The notes beneath the pieces are model-generated. The model ran no database searches and had not been told where the DNA came from. It worked only from the letters and a program-made list of their open reading frames with translations. A stretch of 64,000 nt of DNA from Harmothoe impar (Eukaryota > Annelida > Polychaeta > Phyllodocida > Polynoidae): the NCBI GenBank assembly GCA_947462335.1, contig OX381707.1:86177606-86241605 (forward strand). Reading direction: 5' to 3'. Of the stretch, positions 47,701 to 59,411 are shown one piece after another. Each line of letters begins with the position of its first letter. Position 1 is the first letter of the stretch. Made by a program: the position numbers and the translations under genes.

Positions 47701-49500
47701 TGGAGCATGGATCATGGATCTAAGACTAGTGACTCATCATTCACCATAGTCATATGTATGGATAGATATAGATAGATATATATACTAATATATAAGGACT
47801 GTGTAGGCTGTCTGCTACTGGTGGTACTTGACTTATACACCAGGGGGAGAAGGATTGCAGGATGTGGTATGGGGGCCAATCAGAGGACAACCAATCAGCT
47901 CATACCTCCACCAAAGCTGGAAGGGGCAGGGCCTTCTTGTCTGCCACTTCTCCAACGGCAGCCTCCGCTGAAACTACACACACTGAACTTGCAGATGTTG
48001 TCTGACTTAGACACACTTTACATGAAGATAGTGGTCTCTAGTGCTTCACCTTTAACATATGTGACATTACAGGGCATGGCTACAGTGTGACCAAGACCTG
48101 ATATAGGGAGAAGAACTACACCAATGCTGGGGTTAAACTTGGTCATTCTAAAGTATGGCTCTAAATGAACTGAGGGTATTTAGTCAGTTAGCCTAAGGTA
48201 GATGCTAGTGAGAAACTACTGTAAGTTATTTTAATATCTTACAGGTTCCATTTATCAAATCTCCAAAAACAATCTATTTTGATGGACTTTGCCTATCATC
48301 ATGTTGATGCATCATAGACAAGTAACAAGCCTAAAGTGCACTAAAGAATATTGTGGACAGCCTGTGATGGAGACTAGAAGAGACAGAGCAGACGGTGCAT
48401 AGAGACCTCTCCCTTGTTGTCTGCCCCCGGCTAAGACTCACAGTCCTTAACTAATAGATGCTGGAACCAGACAGACCTGTGGCTGAAGATGCAGTCCTTT
48501 GTATGAGTCTCGGGAAGACTATAGACCAAAATTGTGTTGCTGAATTTAATCCTCTCAGTCTAATCCATACATATGTTTGCTGCATCCTGTTTACAGTGGT
48601 AGAGATTCAGGGATGCTGACAAGTTGACAGTTATATCTGTACAGTGCTTGATGCTGAGTGCTTCACATGTCATTACAGATAAACATTAAAAAACTATGTT
48701 AGCTGCCGCTATGGTCACTTCAGATAAACATTATATTGTATAGTTATGGTTGCTGCCTGAGGATGTGATAATAGACAGGAATAACTAGTTCTACATTGCA
48801 CTTATATAAAGTTGATCAGAAATATGGTTTAATAACTGCAGACTATTTATGTTGGCCTAAATGTGTCAATTAAGTATGACAACCAAAGAGTCATAGGCAA
48901 AAAGTCATCAAGCATTTCTTACAGATGTCCATGCATATTGTATCCGGGAAATTCCGGCTCTAAATCATTATTGTAAGCTGCTGTATCCTCAATGTATTAG
49001 CATTGACTTTTAATGGTAGAGTTGTATTTCAAATTATCACCAGTAGATATCAGCATAGATGTGCAATATTCTCTAATTAAAGCTGTTAGAACCTCAGGAC
49101 CATTGCCTAAGTCAGTGTTAGATTTCTAATTCCATGAGCCTCTACCCACATTTAGCAGTAACATGCAGTGATCACTGGGAGCCACCTCCATTAACCTGCT
49201 GGTAAACCCACTTTCTATATAGAAGCTCTGCTGCCAGCAAGCAACAAAGACATTTTTACCTCTGCTAGCGGAAAGTTTAAGACATTTTATAACTTGTCAG
49301 TCACATGTGTCTCTGCTCCAAAATCATATATGTTTACATGGGAGAAGAAGAAGATAGATATGTGTATCTAAACTTCATAAACATTCACATTTTTGCCCTT
49401 TTTAACCCAATGATAAATGTGATCAAACACCATAATTTCATGAGAATTCTTTAGTCTTCATTTTGTGATCTTGCTAGGTGCCGCTAGTTCTACTATATTT
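44765..49500. repeat. Older duplicated block, copy B (partner 10,150-14,610)
   Basis: Same order and orientation as copy A. Contains copies of the dispersed repeat families at 44,775, 45,180, 48,370 and 49,128. No coding exon is recognised; short open frames are not conserved between the two copies. Confidence 0.85.
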
Positions 49501-49734
49501 CATTTATCTGTGTTCCACATGCTTAGGGATATATCATTGCACAACCTTGTGCAGAAAAAATAAATTGTATATATGCAATATCATCCTAATGGTAGATTTG
49601 GATACAGAAAGATTTAATCACAAGACAGTTAACCAAAGCTGATGGTCCTCTTAAAGACTATATATCTAGACTAGACAACAACTAGTCTTGCCTCTTAATC
49701 ACCTCCTTCAGACATCACACTCCTTATCAGAGTC

Positions 49735-50330
49735 ATCCCTCCTTATGTGAGTCATTTCTTCTTATCTGGGTCGTTCTTCATTATATAGGTCATTCCTCCT
49801 TTTTTTGGGTTATGCATTGTTATTGGATCATCCTTCTTTATTCGGGTCATCCCTTCTCAGGGGGTCCTTTCCTCCTTATTGAGGTGATCCCACCATATTT
49901 GGGTCATCCATCTCATCTCTCCTTATTAGGGTCATCAATCCTTATAGGGGTCATCCCTTTCTTATTGAGGTCTTCCCTTCTTTTCGGGGTCATTCATCCT
50001 TATCTTGGTAATCCCTCCATTTGTAGGCGTCCCTTCTTATCTGGGTCATCCCTGCCTCTCTGGGTTATCCCTCCTGCTTTGGATCATCCCTCCTTATTCT
50101 CATCAGGGTGATCCTTCCTTATCTGGGTGATCCTTCAATATATTGGTCATCTCTCCTTATCTAGGTCATCCCTTCCTTTCAGGATCCCTCATTTTTTGGG
50201 TCATCCCCCTTATTTGGGTCATCCCTCCTTTATTTGGTCATCCTACATTATATAGGTCATCATTCATGATTTGGGTCATCCCTACTTATTGGGTCATCCT
50301 ACATTATATAGGTCGGCCCTCCTGATCAGG
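49735..50330. repeat. 19-bp minisatellite, copy B, left part
   Basis: Orthologous to the 16.3-17.1 kb array but with fewer units. It is interrupted at about 50,330 by the LINE. Confidence 0.9.
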
Positions 50331-50559
50331 AAGCTATGGAGAACGAGACCTGCTAGATGCGCCGCCGCTGAGCTCTGAGGGATATTCCCCCCAGGAATGG
50401 TTAAAACAACAGTGAGAGCCTTAACATACACCACACTACTGGAGTAAGGTTCTGTGATCACGTTGGACTGGAAATTTACAGCCTGGCTGAACTCAATAGA
50501 GTTCTACATGCCGACATAGGTTTCTCCAGAATCACCGGTGCCCACTGCTATACGTAAAC

Positions 50560-52533
50560 ATGGCGTCAACCACCCTTGACGAGGTGGAAGGCATAATCAA
50601 GGAGCTCGCCACTGAATCGGCCAAGACCCGCTCTGGTCCTAACATAGGAGGTAAGGTGTCGACTGCATTAGACTTTGTTCTTACTGGATTGAACTCTACT
50701 AAAGAACTACTGTCAGAGTCTATTGAAAATGCCCACGGGAGGATTGTGACAGTTGAAAATTAAAAGGCGGTACTGGAGGACAGGGTAAGACAGCTTGAGT
50801 CTAGGCTTGACAGGGCGGAAAGGCAAGTGAGGGTTAACACCCGTGACATTGCAGAATTAGGGATCTCTCTAGCTATACAGGACCAAGCGGCCAGACGCAG
50901 GAACTTAGTCATAGAAGGCTTACCCTTCACCCCCAGAGAGAATACTGATGATATCACCTTTGAATTATTGAAAAAGATTGACCCGACCATTGATAGAAAC
51001 GAACTCGATTACGCCTATAGGCAGGGTGCCCCAAACACCACCAAGAGAGCCATAGTAGCTGTCTTTACCAAGGCTTCCACCAGGGTCAAGCTTATGACAT
51101 TAAAAGGTGGTTTAAACAATGATCCTGAAGTCAAGCATATATATGTCTCTGAGGATACCAACGCAGTAATTAAAAAGCAGAAAGCTGACGTCTCATCTGT
51201 GGCTCAGCTAGCTTTCGAGATGAACTATGATGTAAAGGCAAAAGGTAGAGGTCTTATTTATAACAACCGTTATTATACCCACCAGAACCTGAGCCGACTC
51301 CCCGAGGAGATCAAATTAGCAAACTGTCGTACGGTAGTCACTGATACATACGTAGGGTATCACTCTGAGTTGGCTCCCCTCTCCAACTTCTACCCATGCC
51401 GAATTGAATCTGGTCAACATATATATTCGTCAGTTGAGCAGGGCCTTTGCCATAGAAAAGCCCTATATGCAGGGGACATGGTCAAGGCACAAGAGATTAT
51501 GGACGCCTTTACTCCTCTTAAGGCAATGAACCTTGGTAAGGACATAGACTGCCCTACATGGAGGAATCATGACGAGAGTAACCTCCAACAACTGAATGTG
51601 ATGAAATATGAACAAGATGCAGGCCTCCTTCAAATTTTGAGGGCAACCGAATCTCGAGTGCTTTTGGAGGTCACAGGTTCCAAATTTTGGGGCATAGGGG
51701 CCTCTATGAAAAGCAAACCCCTTAAAAATGGTACGTGGAAAGGCCAAAACAGGGGTGGATATATACTGATGGAGGCCAGACGAATCCTGTGTGGGATACC
51801 TAACCCACATGCTAGGCCTAAACCACAAGAGACTGGAGGAGCAGCCATCCCACTCCTTCCACCCCCCCCCCCCCTCCAGCAGTAACTCCTGCCGCAGCAC
51901 AACCTGATGCCACACCTGCGGTACCTGCGGTACCTGCGGCACCAACCACCGCAGCACCGACCACACCACCTGCGGCAGCTACACCTCCAGCAACAGCTAC
52001 GGCAGCTACATCAACCTCAACAAACGCAGAGCCAACTACTACAGCACCACCAGCCCCCCCCCCCAGTCATCACGAACGTAAATGATATGTCGACACCACC
52101 AAAGGGAAAAGCTTCTGAAGTGCAAACTCCGGGCGCCGCTGCTGCGATCGTCCACCTGCCCAAACCAACACACACACTCCAACGCACAGCTCTTCCCACC
52201 ACATATAGGCAGACGCAGGATGTCAGATACGACTCAGCCCCCTGGGGTGCAGGGCGACGACCAGACAACAGGAGGAGGGGCAGATCTAATAGAGGCTCGA
52301 GAGGTGGGGCTTGGCATGATGCTACGAACAACATGTACAATAGCCATGATACCAGAAGGAGCCTTGAGGTGTATCATCAGCCTGTCATCCCCCCTCTTGG
52401 AAGCCCTGGATGTATCATAAGGCCTAGCAAGCTGAACTTTACTCCCACGCCCCAACAGGGACAAGGACAAGGACAAGCCAGTCAAGATCTACATGCCCTA
52501 ATGAAGGGACATGTACCTACACAAGGCCGTTAA
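50560..52533 (+). pseudogene. LINE ORF1: coiled coil, RRM-like, NADAR, A/P/T linker, RG-rich tail
   Basis: ATG at 50,560 opens a frame that continues to the TAA ending at 52,533 except for three breaks: an in-frame TAA at 50,761-50,763, and two C-tracts (13 C at 51,862-51,874; 11 C at 52,054-52,064) that shift frame one way and then back. Between the tracts the original frame is the Ala/Pro/Thr-rich one. In order: a heptad-like region (about residues 45-90), an RRM-like segment beginning RRNLVIEGLPF with the YVSED stretch typical of LINE ORF1 proteins (about 110-245), NADAR (about 263-411), linker, then a C-terminus with RRRGRSNRGSRGG that should bind nucleic acid. Expected role is packaging LINE RNA in the RNP. 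The breaks mean this copy does not encode intact protein as read; C-run length errors in assembly are an alternative. Confidence 0.82.
51350..51792 (+). other. NADAR (YbiA/DUF1768) domain inside LINE ORF1
   Basis: About 147 uninterrupted codons match the NADAR pattern from end to end: LSNFYPC near the start, SVEQ followed by a Lys-Ala helix, TPLKAMNLGK, a Trp, an M-x-Y-E-Q segment equivalent to the usual K-F-Q, ATESRVLLE, FWGIG, and G-x-N-x-x-G-x-x-L-M-x-x-R at the end. The family glutamate (SVEQ) and the WGIG loop are present. Known NADAR proteins cleave N-glycosidic bonds in nucleotide-derived substrates; some remove ADP-ribose from guanine in nucleic acids. That this LINE domain is catalytic is inference. 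No stop or frameshift falls within it, although two C-tracts flank it downstream. Confidence 0.85.
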
Positions 52534-52598
52534 ATACATATTAAACTATATATATGTCTGTGAGTACCAGTTATGTAACCAAAGTGCCGTTTGACATA

Positions 52599-53274
52599 TG
52601 TGACCCATCCTTACAAAATGAGGCACAAGTCGCACATATTGGAACCTAGATATGGGCCCTCAAAGGTAGAATGGTCAAAATGTTTGAAAATGACTTTTTA
52701 CTTTTTTTTTAAATATAGATGTTAATTTATTCACATAGATAGCATTCAGATTGACATTCACTCCTAAAAGGCAATTTTTATCAACTCAATTAGGCATACA
52801 CCAGGTGATCCTACTCACAGTCACTAGCTTATTGATTTTAGTGGCATTATTGATTGGTAACAGTGAATAGAACTTTACTGGTTGCCATGGTAACAAAAGT
52901 TAGAATGTTCTAATGAATAATAACAGAGAGGGCATTCTAACAGCTTTCAGGAAATGTAATATGATGCATATGTCTGGCAAACGTATCTGGTCATTTAGAA
53001 ATTGCTCAGACCTAGGTTATCACCTTTAATAGATTTTACATTTATCGGCATTTAGTAGTTCTGATATCTCGGAACATATTGTTTGTTGTACATTTTCTCA
53101 ATTTATTATATTTACGGTTCTAATTTTCAAAAATAATTTTAAAATACTTCCCATGCCCCTACATACAAGTGTAAGACATCAAATGAAAGCTCTTGATGCA
53201 TACTATTTGAATATGTGGCTAACACAGTTTTTATATTTTGCGACTTGTGCCTCATTTTGTAAGGATGGGTCACA
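52599..53274. mobile_element. 676-bp MITE nested between LINE ORF1 and ORF2
   Basis: The ends are a perfect 36-bp inverted repeat (52,599-52,634 and 53,239-53,274) beginning TGTGACCCATCC. The element is flanked by TA on both sides (52,597-52,598 and 53,275-53,276), as expected for Tc1/mariner-type insertion. The interior is AT-rich with no meaningful ORF. The perfect ends imply a recent insertion. Removing it leaves about 470 nt between ORF1 and ORF2. Confidence 0.85.
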
Positions 53275-53680
53275 TATGTGCTAACGACCTGTTGGATTGA
53301 TTGCCCAGTCCACCCTTAGCGGCAATGTTATGTAAGATCTAGCTGTCTAGCTGACCTACTGACCCGCCATAGTCAGTGTGTGTTGCAGGCTCCTAAGGTC
53401 TCTACCGTATATTATACCAATCCAATAAGCTCTGTGGATTGTGCCTTCTCAATTTAATTATTTATAATTTGTGAAAATTAATCTTTCTCACATAATTACC
53501 TATAGCATTGTGCATATATATGTGTGACCCTTACTACCGGTAATATACACTTTTCATAATCATTTCTTCTTCTTTAGGCTCGTAGAATGCTCAAAATATC
53601 TGTATTACCCCGGAGCTCTAAGCTTCTCTCTGATACCATAGCTATGCTAGAATGTTACAGATGCGATCAGCTTTTCATAT

Positions 53681-56569
53681 GTGTTATCATGTCATCTCAT
53701 ATCATCTACCGTACCACCGAGTCCTGGGCTCTACGCAATGGTTAGGTTAGACACAGTATCTGACCGTAAAGGTCTTCTCTTCTCATGTATTAATGCTAGG
53801 TCAGCTTACCCAAAAAGGGTCATTATTAAGAAATTTATTACGCACACGGATATTACAGGTGTCGTAGAATCGTGGCTCACCCCTACTATATCTGATGCAA
53901 TGATGCACCTCCCCGGTTATCAATTTTTTAGGCTTGATAGGTACCCCAACCGGAACAAAAAGGCTGGAGGTTTAATGATTTACTTAAGAGATACATACAC
54001 TGCCACACTAGATGAGAATGCCTGTATAATTGATAGGGAATATGAAATTTTGTGTGTTGATGTTGAAATTGGTAAGATTAAATATAAAATTTTCGTGTGT
54101 TATAGGCCACCTGATGCGGATGTAAGCAAAAGGGCTATTTTTGATAAATTAACGGAACTCAAAACACCTGTTTCTAAAAATAGGAAAATAATAATGTTTG
54201 GAGATTTTAATGTGGACCTTTTTACTAGGAAAGATATTCAAGACTCTAATGTAGAGAGCTTCTGTACTGACAATGATATGTTTCAGCTCATTGATGAGAT
54301 AACTCGCCCTATTTCTGGTACACTCATAGATCATATTTATATCAATGAGAGGATTCACAATGTATGTGAATTTGGTACCATAGATTTTCATATTGCTGAT
54401 CATAAGCCTATTTATTTATTGATTAAGTGTGAGCGCACAAAAATTAGAAAAAAAGTTGTCGATGCTAGATCGTATAAGCATTATGATATGCAGCATTTTA
54501 AAAATTTATTATTAGCTGAAAAATGGGATGACATTTTCACTTGTAATAATCCAGATACTTTATGGGATAATATTATTTATACGATTAAAAGATGTTTGAA
54601 TGTATTATGTCCCATACGTAGGCTGGTACTACCGGTCTATACACCGGAATGGCTTACACCACCAATTATTAACGCTATGCAGGTTAGAGACTCACTATAT
54701 GTCAAAGCCCAGAGGTCGATGGATCCAGACGACTGGAATATAGCTAACTTTCATAAGAACAGGGTGGAGGCTATGATACATTACAGCAGGAAAGAGAAGC
54801 TAGACGAACTCTTTGTACAAAGAAGAAGTAACCCTGCTCAGTTCTGGGCAGGTGTTAGGAAGCTTTTACCGACCAAAACAGGTTCTACTTTTATTAAATT
54901 GAAAAATTCTCTGACTAATGAAATCATATCTTCAGAAGCCTGTTCTAAATTCATTAATGATTACTTTTCGACCATTGGTTCCAAGCTAGCTGAGGTGCTG
55001 CCACCTATTGACCCACATGTATATTACACTCCGCCTGCTACTGCGCCAGTCAACAAGGTTGATCTACTATGGGAACTTAGCTATCTAGATGTTATTAAAG
55101 TTATTAAAACAATTAATGTTACTAAGTCTTCTAGTATTAAACATGTAAAATCTTATGTTTTAAAGGATGCTCTATTCATCATACCTGAAGCGTTAATGTG
55201 TCTGTTTAACTTATGCCTGCGTAAGAATTATTTTCCCCGGTCCTGGAAGGCCGCCACTGTTGTTCCCCTACCGAAAAAGGCAAACTCCATGAGTGTTAGT
55301 GATTTAAGACCCATTAGTCTCCTCCCTCTACCAGGTAAATTATTTGAGCGTGTTATATGTAAGAGGCTTCAGCATCACATGAGTACTTATAATCTTTTGA
55401 CCCCAGCGCAACATGGCTACAGGCCTGGTCACTCCACCATTTCAGCCACTACCACACACATTAAATTCATTATTAATAACATTATTAATAACCTGCCTAC
55501 ATATAGCCTCTATTTGGACTACAAAAAGGCATTTGATACGATTTCCCACCCTATTCTTCTTAAAAAATTAGATGGTTTTGGACTTAACGAAGAAACATGC
55601 GCTTGGTTCAAAAGCTATTTAACTGATAGAGTACAACGCACAGTAGCTAATAATACACTCTCAGATGATGCTCCTATAGTATATGGTGTACCACAGGGTT
55701 CTGTGCTAGGCCCTATCCTTTTTTCCATATATATTAATTCTTTACCTTTAATTGATGACTTTCACATTGTACTTTACGCTGATGATGCAGTTTTATCTTT
55801 CACTAATCCAATACAAATGCAAGTGTGTCTTGATAAGCTATCAGTATGGTGTAGGGAGCATAGTCTTACAGTGAATGAAAACAAAACTCAATGGATGATT
55901 TATAATAATATTCATAACGATAATCCTATCTTTACTATGAATAATGTTACTCTATCTCGATGTTACACCTTCCCTTATTTGGGTATCACCTTGGACCCTG
56001 ATTTATCTTTTATTAGTCACAGGAAACTAGCGATGTCCAACATAAGACATAGAATTAATGAGCTGGGTAAAATAAGAACACATGTTGATAGTGCTAGTGC
56101 CCTAAGCATATATAAGGCCATGGTGATACCATCTTTTGATTATGGGGATTTTGTTTGGGATAGGGGTAAAAAGGGTGAAAATTGGGAGCTTCAGTTGCTT
56201 CAAAACAAAGGCTTACGTACTGTTTATAAGGTGAAGCTCGAGGAAAACCCTATGTATAATACAGATGAGTTACACACTAAAAGTGGATGCCTTTACCTTA
56301 ATCATAGACGTGACATTCAACTTTTATATTATGCGTTTTCATTGTCAAAGATGCCTGACATGCTTGATGTACGCGATATACCTACACGTAGACACTTAGG
56401 AAATAGGCTTAAGGCCATACGCAGCCTTAAAACCAATAGTGACAAAAAGTGCCCTGTATAGGGCCATTGACAGGTGGAATGACCTGAAACCATCCTACAC
56501 GCTTATTGACTCCCTGAGGGACTTTAAGCTAGCCATTAAGCGCGATTACCCAGACTGCTTCATGGCGTG
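53681..56569 (+). pseudogene. LINE ORF2: APE endonuclease and reverse transcriptase, one frameshift near the 3' end
   Basis: Open for 926 codons from 53,681 to 56,461; a better start may be the Met at about residue 20. The APE-type endonuclease covers about residues 30-245: N38 in INAR, E63 in VVESW, GDFNVD at 174-179, DHIY at 217-220, ADHK at 239-242 (final catalytic His present). RT follows, with RPISLLP, GYRPGHST, DYKKAFD (D613), GVPQGS from 669 and YADD 699-702. The C-terminal domain (NHRRDIQLLYYAF) resembles the fragment at 21.8 kb. A one-base frameshift between about 56,410 and 56,440 ends the frame at 56,461; the shifted frame continues (RAIDRWNDLK) to TGA at 56,567-56,569. The enzyme would nick target DNA and prime reverse transcription of LINE RNA. 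Confidence 0.88.
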
Positions 56570-56841
56570 AACTTGCCATCTAACTTACAATGTCTCATCT
56601 CTCATCTCATCTCATCATTCTTATATAATAACATACCAAAACTGTATGTATATGATATAATCTATTTATATATATTAATGCATTACATGATGTAAACATG
56701 CTACAAGGTTCTCCATAGCTTATAATGAAAGAGATTAAGACCGTCCAACACTTGATGTAATTTAGATAGGGGTACGGACGGCAGAAAGGCAATGCGCCTA
56801 AGTCTAGGTTTGGCTATATATATTATATAGTCATTAGACCC

Positions 56842-56847
56842 AATAAA
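56842..56847 (+). terminator. LINE poly(A) signal AATAAA
   Basis: AATAAA lies a few bases before the 10-A tail that forms the 3' junction with the minisatellite. Confidence 0.75.
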
Positions 56848-56863
56848 TACTTTAAAAAAAAAA

Positions 56864-56960
56864 GGTCATCCCTCCCTATCTGGGTCATCCTTCATTATCT
56901 GGGTCATTCCTACTCAGGGGGGAATTCCTCCTCATTGAGGTCATCTCTCCTTGTCAGGGC
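56864..56960. repeat. 19-bp minisatellite, copy B, right part
   Basis: Array units resume directly after the LINE poly(A) and match 17,140-17,235 of copy A, including the TACTCAGGGGGGAATTCC variant. Confidence 0.88.
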
Positions 56961-57055
56961 CATTGCTTTTTATCACAATCTAATTTTGTCACAATAAGGT
57001 ATGACCAAGCAGCACTTATCCATCTTAGTAAGTAATTCACCCTTAAAAGTAAACC

Positions 57056-57235
57056 AACAGTAGGTCACCCAGAATGCTGGCTTCTGATTGGCTGAGAGTC
57101 CTAAGTAGGTCACATTACCATGGCAACGGGTCACATGACCAAATGGCGGCCTCTGATTGGCTGCATATCGAGTGAGTAATAAACAGTACTTAAGCATAGT
57201 CCCGTTCCGATACATTATATACTACTGGCATGATA
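57056..57235. repeat. Insert unique to duplication copy B
   Basis: Where copy A carries 3.65 kb (transposon and LINE fragment), copy B has this 180-bp stretch. It has two copies of TCTGATTGGCTG and paired GGTCACATKACC words around CATGGCAACGGGTC, suggesting a short mobile repeat. No gene. Confidence 0.5.
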
Positions 57236-58086
57236 CATTCATGTATCTATCAAGCCTTTTAAGGAGGTTTTACAATAATCTCTGATTTTCCTCAATATAG
57301 TAACTCATTAAGCACATTAATAATATATCCTATTTCACATTTAATTTTGGCATTTAATGATCAATATTGAAATCAGAATAGAATCATAGATCATGCTTCA
57401 ATGTGTTTATTTCAAGTCATCATTGTACAGAAAACTCCTGTGTTCATCTGACCATTGGTGTTCATTACTAGATACATGTTCATGTGCCTGAGGTGTGGTA
57501 TAAAGCTAGAACGATATACAATGTAACACAATGTAATGTCTCCCTTAATTGTAGAATACATAATATAAGACATCTTTTGTTTTGATATTTTGCCATTAAT
57601 TTAAGACAGGTTATGAAGTGGTTGTTATCACTTGTTTTAGCAATTGTGTATCAACATGTTACTATCAATCTTTGGTGAATTTCAGTTTCATTCTATGAAT
57701 TAATACATTCAAGTGCAAACAGTGTGTGTATTATCAGGTGTGTAGAGGCTGGGCTTCATTGAGGTCAGGACAAAGTGGTTGCATACCTCATTTTGCTATA
57801 TTAACATACAGCAACAGTCACACAGCCGGTGGTCAGTGTGACTGTACACTGACATGCCTCACCATTCTGTCACTGTGTTATTATCAATACTTAACCGCTA
57901 TTATCAAGCTGTACATTTCTAGGATAATACATCCTTTACTATGTTGTTGGTAATTATCATCACCCACAATGCAGGTCTAGGCTTGTTAGCTAATACCTAC
58001 AACTACCACTAGTGGCGTTCCGCTACTGTTTGTGTATAAGGCAGTGCTCACCACAGCCCACCATCAGAACTGGTTAAGCATGCATA

Positions 58087-58297
58087 GGGTAGATTCACCT
58101 AGAGTCGGACACATACCTTGAGACAGACACTTGATTGTGAGGTTATCAGAACATTTTAGCTCATTATTTGTGAATATTGGTAAAGTCTCATTGTTATTCT
58201 TCAAAAAAGCACACAATACAAGTCTTATTGTACATGAATAACCTCGCAATTCACTGTCCGTCTAAGGGTATGTGTCCGACTCATGGTGAGTCTACCC
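58087..58297. mobile_element. 211-bp hairpin MITE, copy B (intact)
   Basis: Two 60-bp inverted arms (58,087-58,146 and 58,238-58,297) start GGGTAGATTCACC and match at roughly 50 of 60 positions; the loop is 91 bp. In copy A the same hairpin (left arm from about 21,753) is broken by a LINE tail. Confidence 0.75.
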
Positions 58298-59337
58298 TAG
58301 TGGGTATTGCTGCAGAGGTGAGAACATCGACGCTGTTAGTATAAATAATAAACCCAGATCACACACCTAATTGCCAACTGTATTCTCACTTACTGTCACG
58401 CATATCACCTTGTAGATTAGTAGTCAAATATTACATAGTGATGGCCCAATATGACATCATTATCCAGCCTACACCACTAGATAACTAAATCCCTTTTACC
58501 CATTTTCATTACATCCATCAGGTAAACTCTAGTTTTATGTATGTATGAATGGTGCTACAGCCCTCTAGATTGCACTATATTCAATCAATCTCAATACTTT
58601 CACACTTAGGGAAACTACTTTATTAAACAGATTGCCATACTGGTTAAAAGATATTAGATCATCTTGATTATAATACCTCTTTTTAAGCAGAAGGCATGGT
58701 ATTTTATGACATTTTATGCCACCTGCCCAGATAGGACCTTCATTTGAAGCTGTAAGTTAAACGTTTAATAAATCTTATTACTTCATAATGTAGGGAACTA
58801 TTGGTGTCATTTCTACTAACACATCTAGTTCACATCATCTTGTCCCAGTTGGAGTGGTTTTGTGAGAGCTGGTCCAGTGTGACCCACACTGACCACTAGC
58901 GTCATACAGCGCCCAGTTTGCCTTGTTCTCACCGTGTCCATGTGTAAGTGTGCTTCTGACGTAAACAAGATAAAAGTCTGCCCCATGTCATCATAATGCA
59001 TGATTGCAGCCCTAGAGGGGACCTCTCCTGAGCTGCATTCAAGCATCAGGGGTTATTGTATAATCAATGGGGCATCAAAATTGTCATTAGATTAAACAGC
59101 ACTGTTGTATCTGCTAAAGTGCTCGATGGGTTTACTTCAGGCTAAAAAAAAAAGATTTGTTTCAGGTAACCCGACTGACTATATCTAAATAGGGCCGATC
59201 CTACATTTTTAATGCAATTTTGAAGAAAATTTATGTACCTCTTGTCACATTTAGCATATGTGGGGAAGCTAGTTTGCATACTAATGTTTCGAATAAAAAG
59301 ATTAACCTCCCGACCCTAGATTTTCTTCAAACTACTA

Positions 59338-59343
59338 TTTATT
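59338..59343 (-). terminator. Candidate poly(A) signal AATAAA for GPCR copy B
   Basis: Same position relative to the stop codon as in copy A (about 70 nt downstream on the coding strand). Confidence 0.4.
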
Positions 59344-59411
59344 TTTTTTGACCTCAGTAAGATGAAACGTGGTGCTCCTCTGTGGCAGCTGAAGCATCCA
59401 CTTTGTCATGT

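Larger units (their letters stand above)
50331..56863 (+). mobile_element. Near full-length non-LTR retrotransposon (LINE) with NADAR-containing ORF1
   Basis: A 6.5-kb element interrupts the 19-bp minisatellite: repeat units end at about 50,330 and resume at 56,864 directly after AATAAA and a 10-A tail. Order: 5' leader (about 230 nt), ORF1 (50,560-52,533), spacer holding a 676-bp MITE, ORF2 with APE endonuclease and reverse transcriptase (53,681-56,569), 3' UTR, poly(A). The APE-RT layout without RNase H points to the CR1/L2/Jockey group. The matching minisatellite in duplication copy A has no LINE, so insertion followed the duplication or was lost from A. A clear target-site duplication cannot be read because the target is itself repetitive. 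Both ORFs carry a few breaks, so this copy is recently active but probably dead. Confidence 0.9.

Noticed and set aside
51862..52064. Programmed frameshifting as the main explanation of the C-tracts
   Set aside because: No pseudoknot or slippery heptamer seen, and the element already has a stop and a third frameshift; kept only as a possibility in the findings.
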